Shown: positions 1 to 4,223 of the stretch, in pieces | Layout of the letters: every line of letters starts with the position of its first letter | How positions within the stretch are numbered: the stretch's first letter is position 1 | Assembly: GCA_017848155.1 (NCBI GenBank) | Contig: JAGAKC010000033.1 | Location: 1-6,811 of the forward strand | Length of the DNA: 6,811 nucleotides | Direction: 5' to 3' | Source of the DNA: Oscillospiraceae bacterium | GTDB taxonomy: Bacteria; Bacillota; Clostridia; Oscillospirales; Ruminococcaceae | The notes under the pieces: generated by a model | What the model was told of the DNA's origin: nothing | Seen by the model: only the letters and a program-made list of their open reading frames with translations | The model's database searches: none | Position numbers and translations under genes: made by a program

Positions 1-1283
1 ATGACCTGACCTATATTGCCGGGAACTGCTTCCATCATGATTTCGTTCTTACCCTGCTTGAGGTAAACGTAAATGGGATTTCCATCGTTATCTGCAAGCT
101 CAACAGTCTGCCAGTTGGGATCGTACTTGATCCTTACATCGTCAAGCTCCTTGCAGGGAACCACTCCGTTTATGTACACTCTTCTGTTGGAGAAGAATCC
201 ACGCATCGTGCTCTGACGGCACTTCATCTGGATGGTGTACCATCCGTCAGCGGGAACCTCTACCTCCCAGTTTACAGCCTGAGTTGCCTGATCCCATGTA
301 TCTGTACCGAGCGTATTGTAACGCTTCTTGATGGGATCGGGGTTAGGGCTGATGTGATAATCCACTCTGTCGAATGTAGGATACAGTGTGGAGGATGTTG
401 TATACTTGGGAGTTTCCGCCTCAAACTTGATTGCGGCACCTGTGGAGATTGCAGGTGTATTGTTGATCTCATCCTCTGTGGGCGCAATATCTGCATACGC
501 AGGAAGCTCCTCAGAGTTGAAGAAACGGATGTTATTTATGTAGAGATTTGTCTTAACACCCTCGAGTGTAAGCTCATGCTCACCCTCGGAAAGATAGAAG
601 AAATACGGTGTGTTGATAAGACCATCCTTATCCTTGATAGGATACTGCACCCAGCAGTCATATTCCACCTGGGGAGGACGCTTCTGGTTGCCTCTTGTAT
701 CCTCCTGGATACTGGTCTCGTTTTTCCAGTAACGGTCGAGCTCTACAAGCTCTACCTCGTCAAAGGGACTCTCCCCGTCAAGGAGAATACCGATCTCAAC
801 TGTTGTGTTCTGTCCTGCAACAGGCCAGTACAGCATTTCCATATTATAAAGACCTGCTGTTTCAACGTTGAACTTAAATGTGACGCTTCCCTCGGAGCCT
901 AACCATGAGATGCAGTCATCGTACTCCACGAAACGTGCGACCTCCTGAATATGTCCATCGGAATTGTCGACCTCACTTGTCTTTACAGACGCTATTTCGG
1001 CTCCGTTCGAAGCTGTAAAATCCTTTACATCGACGATGATCTCCTTCATAGGCATTGTCTTGTCGTCATACTTTTCGATGTAGTGTCTGTACGCATTCTT
1101 TGTGCTGACGATGCTGAGGCTGTCAGCAGTAATAGACGAATCTGTCTGTATTATGCTGTCCTCTTCCTCGACAGCTGCAGCCACGGTAAGAGTCGTGTGA
1201 ACCTGAAATGATGTAAAGAGCATCGCAGCAGACATGAACATTGATGCGGCTCTTTTCAGATTCAGACCTTGCTTATTTGCCAC
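1..1283 (-). CDS. Large secreted protein with two carbohydrate-binding-like domains (N-terminal part, cut by window edge)
   Basis: The frame is open from a GTG start to the left edge, giving 427 residues and no stop, so the gene continues outside the window. GTG is chosen because an AAAGGTGG ribosome site lies 8 bases upstream and a signal peptide follows directly. Residues 1-37 have a basic start (K4, K10, R11), a hydrophobic stretch (AASMFMSAAMLFTSF) and a likely cut after VAAA. No lipobox cysteine is visible. Residues about 65-258 form a first beta-rich domain with aromatic and Gly turns (AGLYNMEMLYWPVAG, FFYLSEGEHELTLEGV). Residues about 283-425 form a second, similar domain (VPADGWYTIQMKCR, YLKQGKNEIMMEAV). 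This layout, including the WKNE...RGNQKRPPQVE stretch (residues 186-207), resembles from memory the N-terminal half of the roughly 900-1000 residue extracellular solute-binding proteins of Firmicutes. Those carry CBM6/CBM35-like jelly-roll domains before the binding-protein fold. The likely role is extracellular glycan capture for an ABC system. The solute-binding fold itself lies outside the window, so the full identity is inferred. Confidence 0.75.
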   Translation of the reverse strand, partial: MANKQGLNLKRAASMFMSAAMLFTSFQVHTTLTVAAAVEEEDSIIQTDSSITADSLSIVSTKNAYRHYIEKYDDKTMPMKEIIVDVKDFTASNGAEIASVKTSEVDNSDGHIQEVARFVEYDDCISWLGSEGSVTFKFNVETAGLYNMEMLYWPVAGQNTTVEIGILLDGESPFDEVELVELDRYWKNETSIQEDTRGNQKRPPQVEYDCWVQYPIKDKDGLINTPYFFYLSEGEHELTLEGVKTNLYINNIRFFNSEELPAYADIAPTEDEINNTPAISTGAAIKFEAETPKYTTSSTLYPTFDRVDYHISPNPDPIKKRYNTLGTDTWDQATQAVNWEVEVPADGWYTIQMKCRQSTMRGFFSNRRVYINGVVPCKELDDVRIKYDPNWQTVELADNDGNPIYVYLKQGKNEIMMEAVPGNIGQV

Positions 1284-1388
1284 AGTATTTTCCACCTTTC
1301 CTAGTTTACTGTTTTGCAGCATATCGCCATACGGCGCAAATCGGGTTCTCCCTCCCGATTATGATACATTGTTCCGTTTTACAAACGG
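1282..1388 (-). promoter_or_regulatory. Intercistronic region with several small hairpins before the solute-binding-like gene
   Basis: Between the second ATPase gene and the GTG start of the next gene lie four inverted repeats. The first is CCGTTT-GTA-AAACGG (1374-1388), spanning the ATPase stop codon. The second is AATCGGG with an 8-base loop and CCCGATT (1339-1360), a perfect 7-pair stem. The third is CGCC-GTAT-GGCG (1325-1336). The fourth is ACAGTA/TACTGT (1282-1287 with 1307-1312), which would place the ribosome site in its loop and its base next to the start codon. None is followed by a U run, so they are not simple terminators. I found no convincing promoter here. RNA processing, mRNA stabilisation or translational control are possible; I recognise no known riboswitch class. 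The repeats are seen directly; the role is inference. Confidence 0.4.
1292..1299 (-). promoter_or_regulatory. Ribosome binding site deciding a GTG start
   Basis: AAAGGTGG lies 8 bases upstream of the GTG at 1283. It supports this start over the in-frame ATG codons 15 and 17, which would cut into the signal peptide and lack a ribosome site. Confidence 0.7.
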
Positions 1389-2290
1389 GGGTAAATACAT
1401 ATCCGGCCTTCCTCAAGCTCAACACGGACTTTATCTCCGCCCTTGATCCCGAGCTCTTCCAGATATTCCTTGGGTATCTGCAGTCTGCCTGCACGGTCGA
1501 GCACAGAAAGCTCTTCGTGACCTGCCTCCGCAGCCTCCTCTGACAGCTGTCCGAAGGACTTCAATGCAGAGGACTTTCGCACAAGCTCTGTCGAGGTCTT
1601 TCCGTCACGTATAGCAACGACTCTGTCGATCTGTGCTGAAAGCTTTGTATCATGCGTTACTATTATAATTGTAACGCCCATGACCTTATTAAGATCGCGG
1701 AAAACATCAAGGATAAGCTTTGCTGTAGCCGTATCCACCGAACCCGTAGGTTCATCCGCGAGGAGCAGCTTTGGGTTGTTGGACAGCGCGATAGCTATCG
1801 CCACCCTTTGCTGTTCACCGCCCGACATCTGATCGAGGCGGCTGCTTTTTCTGTGGGAGAGTCCCACCATATCCAGCAGCTCTGTAGCTCTCTGCTTTCG
1901 GTTATTAAAACCCGATAACAGAAGGGGCATCTCCACATTCTGCTGTGCTGACAAATACGGAATCAGGTTGCGCGCATTATTCTGCCACACAAACCCGACT
2001 GTATTTCTTTTATATTCTATAAAGTCCTGCTCTGTAAACTTCAGCATGTCTTTTCCGTCAACGAAAAGAGCACCTGCCGATGGTCTGTCAAGGCCGCCCA
2101 GCATGTTCAGCAGCGTTGATTTACCGCTGCCCGATGCACCGACTATACCCATCAGCTCTCCACGCTCGACCGTGAGGTCAAGTCCCTGCAGAGCCATAAC
2201 CTCGACATCCTTGGACTTATATATCTTGACAAGATTATCCGCCTGCACCATGACGTTTTCAGGCGGTGCCAGCATGACCTTTTTAGGCAT
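1379..2290 (-). CDS. LolD/MacB-type ABC transporter ATPase with C-terminal AbrB/SpoVT-like domain
   Basis: This 303-residue cytoplasmic ATPase should power a membrane transporter. All ATPase motifs are present: Walker A GASGSGKST (51-59), Q-loop Q103 in VGFVWQ, signature MSGGEQQR (155-162), Walker B LLLADEP with catalytic E180, D-loop SVD, and H-loop H213. The stretch RNLIPYL (107-113) after the Q-loop is, from memory, typical of one MacB-like subgroup. The ATPase ends near residue 235. A linker follows, then residues 263-302 match the AbrB/SpoVT swapped-hairpin pattern: LDRAGRLQIP, LEELGI, GDKVRVELEEGR and a final IYP. In AbrB this fold dimerises and binds DNA; here it may serve dimerisation or regulation. 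The ATG is preceded by AGGAGG with a 6-base gap. The start overlaps the previous ATPase gene by 8 bases, which implies translational coupling and suggests a heterodimeric pair. Family calls are firm; the substrate is unknown. Confidence 0.93.
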   Translation of the reverse strand: MPKKVMLAPPENVMVQADNLVKIYKSKDVEVMALQGLDLTVERGELMGIVGASGSGKSTLLNMLGGLDRPSAGALFVDGKDMLKFTEQDFIEYKRNTVGFVWQNNARNLIPYLSAQQNVEMPLLLSGFNNRKQRATELLDMVGLSHRKSSRLDQMSGGEQQRVAIAIALSNNPKLLLADEPTGSVDTATAKLILDVFRDLNKVMGVTIIIVTHDTKLSAQIDRVVAIRDGKTSTELVRKSSALKSFGQLSEEAAEAGHEELSVLDRAGRLQIPKEYLEELGIKGGDKVRVELEEGRICIYPRL

Positions 2291-3014
2291 CTGTTACCTC
2301 CTCATTTTCGTCATCGTGCTTGTTGATCGTTGTATCGCTGATCACACCGTCCTCCAGCGTGTAAACGATATCAGCAATCTCCATCATTGATGTATCGTGT
2401 GTTGTCATTACTATTGTAAGATCATTCTGTCGAACGAGATCCCTGAACAGCTTCATAACAGCGAATCCTGTCGGCGAATCAAGCTCAGCCGTAGGCTCAT
2501 CTGCGAAGATTATCTTCGGCGAATGAGAAATTGCTCTTGCAATAGCCACTCGCTGCTGCTCACCACCGGACATCTCGCCAGGACGATGGTGCATACGTTT
2601 TTCCAGACCCACCTGAACAAGGCTCTGCTTTGCACGTTCGATACGCTCTTTGTAAGGCATTTTTGTAAGCCTCAGTGCGAACTCAACGTTCTCAAAAGCC
2701 GTCATTGTAGATATCAGCGCCACAGACTGGAAAACGAAAGCCATCTCGTTTCTGCGCAGCATATCACGAGCCGCATCAGGAAGCTTCGTGATATCGTTAT
2801 CATCTGTGACGAACTTTACCTGTCCTGATGTAGGGCGATCCAACGCGCCCAGAATATTGATGAGTGTTGTCTTACCCGAGCCGGAACGTCCTCTTAGTAT
2901 AGAGAGTTTATTCGGCTGTATCTGTAAATTTATGCCTTTTAGTGCGTGTACAACGCTGCCATCACCGATCTGGAAGTCCATGCAGACGTTGTTTGCTTCA
3001 ATAATATGTTCCAT
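2283..3014 (-). CDS. LolD/MacB-type ABC transporter ATPase
   Basis: This is a 243-residue cytoplasmic ATPase, a normal length for the LolD/MacB family. Visible motifs are Walker A GRSGSGKTT (42-50), Q96 in MAFVFQ, signature MSGGEQQR (148-155), Walker B IIFADEP with catalytic E173, D-loop ELD, and H206 in TTHD. The stretch ALISTMTAFENVEFALRL after the Q-loop is typical of this family, whose members usually work with FtsX/MacB-like permeases in lipid, lipoprotein or peptide export. Sugar importers normally use longer MsmX/UgpC-type ATPases with extra C-terminal domains, which are absent here. The C-terminus is a short acidic tail (DDENEEVTDA). The ATG has GAGG 5 bases upstream. It is the first gene after a strong promoter and overlaps the next ATPase by 8 bases. 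The partner permease is not in the window and is presumably beyond the left edge. Confidence 0.93.
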   Translation of the reverse strand: MEHIIEANNVCMDFQIGDGSVVHALKGINLQIQPNKLSILRGRSGSGKTTLINILGALDRPTSGQVKFVTDDNDITKLPDAARDMLRRNEMAFVFQSVALISTMTAFENVEFALRLTKMPYKERIERAKQSLVQVGLEKRMHHRPGEMSGGEQQRVAIARAISHSPKIIFADEPTAELDSPTGFAVMKLFRDLVRQNDLTIVMTTHDTSMMEIADIVYTLEDGVISDTTINKHDDENEEVTDA

Positions 3015-3063
3015 AGTAACCTCGTAGTCCGCAGGATTGTGATGTCATTTTACACAAAGCCAT
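2998..3063 (-). other. Possible 21-codon upstream reading frame overlapping the ATPase start
   Basis: The leader of the ABC operon contains an ATG at 3063 that opens a 21-codon frame (starting MALCKMTSQ) and ends at a TGA 15 bases inside the first ATPase gene, in another frame. Only a weak GCGGTG stands upstream, 2 bases from the ATG. It could be a leader peptide that tunes translation, or chance; I lean towards chance. Confidence 0.15.
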
Positions 3064-3090
3064 AACACCGCTATCATATATACCGTATTA

Positions 3091-3119
3091 ATTATATCAA
3101 AAACACACGCGTATGTCAA
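3091..3119 (-). promoter_or_regulatory. Consensus sigma-A promoter of the ABC operon
   Basis: On the minus strand, TTGACA (3114-3119) is followed by a 17-base spacer and TATAAT (3091-3096), which is preceded by TG to form an extended -10 (TGATATAAT). Both boxes and the spacing match the housekeeping consensus exactly. Transcription should start near 3084, giving a leader of about 70 bases before the first ATPase. A CG-centred imperfect palindrome (CACACGCGTATG on the plus strand, 3104-3115) overlaps the spacer and the -35 box and could be a repressor site. Confidence 0.88.
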
Positions 3120-3137
3120 TAAGATTTGAATTTTTTT

Positions 3138-3159
3138 ATGCACTTTATATAAAGTACAT
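3138..3159. promoter_or_regulatory. 22-base near-perfect dyad upstream of the ABC operon promoter (candidate operator)
   Basis: The core ACTTTATATAAAGT (3142-3155) is a perfect 14-base palindrome. It extends by ATG and CAT on the outside with one mismatched pair, giving 22 bases. The dyad ends 18 bases upstream of the -35 box, a position suited to an activator or upstream regulator, and is flanked by T-runs (3131-3137 and 3165-3171). The AT-rich core raises the chance of coincidence. The protein that might bind it is unknown. Confidence 0.4.
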
Positions 3160-3372
3160 TTCGCTTTTTTTGGCTTCAGACTTATTTAGCTCTTTTAAGT
3201 ATCAGATCTATATTTTGTGCACCCCCATTTTTGTTTTACATTTTTGCACTAGATGTTGTTTTGGATAGTACGAGTTTCTATATTTACCTCTTTATTTCAT
3301 ATATGCTGTCTTATTACCTTGTTATTTTTAACAAATTTTCATCCTTGTTTTTATTCACATCTCCATATCCTC

Positions 3373-3404
3373 AAATAAAACAAAAACCGCCCCGAAGGGC
3401 GGTT
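3373..3404 (-). terminator. Intrinsic terminator after the cohesin-like gene
   Basis: On the minus strand, AACCGCCC-TTCG-GGGCGGTT forms an 8-pair stem with a stable cUUCGg loop, followed by the U-rich tail TTTGTTTTATTT. It lies 43 bases past the stop codon and ends the dockerin/cohesin-like unit. Confidence 0.95.
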
Positions 3405-3447
3405 CATTTCGTTTTTAAGAATAGATCTAAGTCAGATTATCTCTGAA

Positions 3448-4119
3448 TTACTTTCTCTTCTTAGCAACTACGATAGCAGCACCAGCGAGAACTGCGGGAA
3501 CTACTGCGAGAGCGATACCAGTGTCAACCTGGTTGTCAGATGTGTCCTCTGTAGAGGGCTCAACTGTTGCGTCAGCTGTATCCTCGATTGTGATGTCAGC
3601 TGTCTCCTCAGCTGTCTCCTCAGCTGTCTCCTCAACAGTTTCCTCAACTGTCTCCTCAACTGTAGGAACGTCTGTTACATCAGCGGACTCACCGTCAACA
3701 ACAACTGCAACTACAGCTGTAGCGTCAACGTCAGCAGCAGAAGACTCAGCGGGAACGAGAGTTACGGAAACTTCCTCGTCAGCAGCAGCGTCTACTGTGA
3801 ATGTGAGGGTCAGGAATACCTGATCAGCGGGAGCCTCAGCGCCTGCCCATGTGAAGATCATTGTATCTGCATTGAAGAATGCAAATGTGTTAGCGGGAGC
3901 TGTAACAACAGCAGAATCAGCAACCAGTGTGAGGTTGTCAGAAGGATCTACTGTGAAAGTAACGTTGTCAGTTGTAACGCCTGTAGCAGCGATCTCAACA
4001 GTGATTGTCTCGCCTGCAACAGCTTCATCGAGAATTGCAGGTGCGAAAGTAGCGGAAGCAGCAACAGCTGTCATAGAAACAACAGCAGCAGCTACGCCGA
4101 GAGATAAAATCTTCTTCAT
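3448..4119 (-). CDS. Secreted, surface-anchored protein with a cohesin-like domain
   Basis: This is a 223-residue protein. The start is the second in-frame ATG (4119): GGAGG sits 8 bases upstream and overlaps the earlier ATG at 4134, so the upstream codon is part of the ribosome site. Residues 1-23 are a signal peptide (MKKILSLGVAAAVV..., cut after ASA). Residues about 30-123 are beta-rich and follow the cohesin order: AGETITVEI, VTFTVDPSDNLTLVAD, NTFAFFNADTMIFTW, VFLTLTFTVDA, VSVTLVP. The domain is shorter than the usual 140 or so residues, so the cohesin call is tentative. A linker rich in Glu and Thr contains five (V/A)EET units (154-173). The end reads NQVDTG, a hydrophobic stretch (IALAVVPAVLAGAAIVVA) and KKRK, the layout of a sortase-type or membrane anchor with a non-canonical motif. 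It lies just downstream of a dockerin gene, so it may be the surface receptor of that protein. An alternative is a general surface adhesin unrelated to cohesins. Confidence 0.85.
   Translation of the reverse strand: MKKILSLGVAAAVVSMTAVAASATFAPAILDEAVAGETITVEIAATGVTTDNVTFTVDPSDNLTLVADSAVVTAPANTFAFFNADTMIFTWAGAEAPADQVFLTLTFTVDAAADEEVSVTLVPAESSAADVDATAVVAVVVDGESADVTDVPTVEETVEETVEETAEETAEETADITIEDTADATVEPSTEDTSDNQVDTGIALAVVPAVLAGAAIVVAKKRK
3598..3657. repeat. 12-base tandem repeat encoding (V/A)EET units
   Basis: Five 12-base units (AGCTGTCTCCTC three times, then AACAGTTTCCTC and AACTGTCTCCTC on the plus strand) encode the acidic linker of the cohesin-like protein. Each unit keeps the reading frame, so unit number could vary by slippage without breaking the gene. 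Confidence 0.85.
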
Positions 4120-4127
4120 ATTATTTT

Positions 4128-4132
4128 CCTCC
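4128..4132 (-). promoter_or_regulatory. Ribosome binding site deciding the start of the cohesin-like gene
   Basis: GGAGG lies 8 bases before the ATG at 4119 and overlaps the alternative ATG at 4134. This rules out the longer form and places the MKK signal peptide at the N-terminus. Confidence 0.85.
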
Positions 4133-4144
4133 ATAAATTTTATA

Positions 4145-4202
4145 GTTTATTTAATCGGTTCATTCCCGGGGCCGAAGCCCCGAGAAGAACGATTTAACAA
4201 AC
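4145..4202 (-). other. Very long intercistronic hairpin with cUUCGg tetraloop
   Basis: On the minus strand the arms 4202-4177 and 4172-4145 pair over roughly 25 positions around a TTCG loop. The inner GGGGC/GCCCC is perfect. Outside it, TTCTC/GGGAA and GTTC/GAAC continue with a one-base bulge, then an AT-rich outer part (GTTTGTTAAATCG with CGATTAAATAAAC) has one mismatch, one wobble and a second bulge. The C(UUCG)G loop is specific to the minus-strand transcript. No U run follows, so it is a poor terminator. I see no promoter between the hairpin and the next gene, so the two genes are probably co-transcribed. The hairpin could then protect or separate the two messages, as known for intercistronic stem-loops in the cip-cel cellulosome operon of Clostridium cellulolyticum. 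Attenuation is the alternative. Confidence 0.75.
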
Positions 4203-4223
4203 AAGAATCAAGTCAGTCCTTAA

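Larger units (their letters stand above)
3015..3447. other. AT-rich intergenic region without a supported gene
   Basis: This 433-base stretch separates the two transcription units. From right to left it holds the terminator of the cohesin-like gene (3373-3404), about 200 bases of AT-rich DNA, a near-perfect dyad (3138-3159), a consensus promoter (3091-3119) and a leader of roughly 70 bases. The AT-rich part also contains a small inverted repeat, TTGTTA/TAACAA (3319-3334). The longest plus-strand frame here (3231-3446) has no ribosome site, and its last 17 or so codons cover the terminator, so I do not call it. Confidence 0.7.

Noticed and set aside
354..902. Plus-strand open frame of 182 codons opposite the solute-binding-like gene
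   Set aside because: The minus-strand frame through this region encodes a coherent protein with signal peptide and beta domains; the plus frame is Cys-rich without recognisable domains.
1361..1385. Possible promoter (CATAAT with an upstream TTGTAA) before the solute-binding-like gene
   Set aside because: The spacing is only 15 bases and the -35 match is poor; read-through from the ATPase genes explains expression better.
3126..3153. Plus-strand promoter-like boxes TTGAAT and TATAAA 16 bases apart, possibly for a small RNA
   Set aside because: TATAAA is part of the palindromic dyad and the region is AT-rich, so a chance match is likely. The only downstream hairpin has a poor U tail in this direction.
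3319..3334. Inverted repeat TTGTTA/TAACAA
   Set aside because: Short AT-rich arms in AT-rich DNA, no adjoining gene end and no consistent position relative to the promoter.
3231..3446. Plus-strand 71-codon frame with hydrophobic start in the intergenic region
   Set aside because: No ribosome site, AT-driven Phe/Tyr/Leu composition, and its end reads through the terminator of the neighbouring gene.
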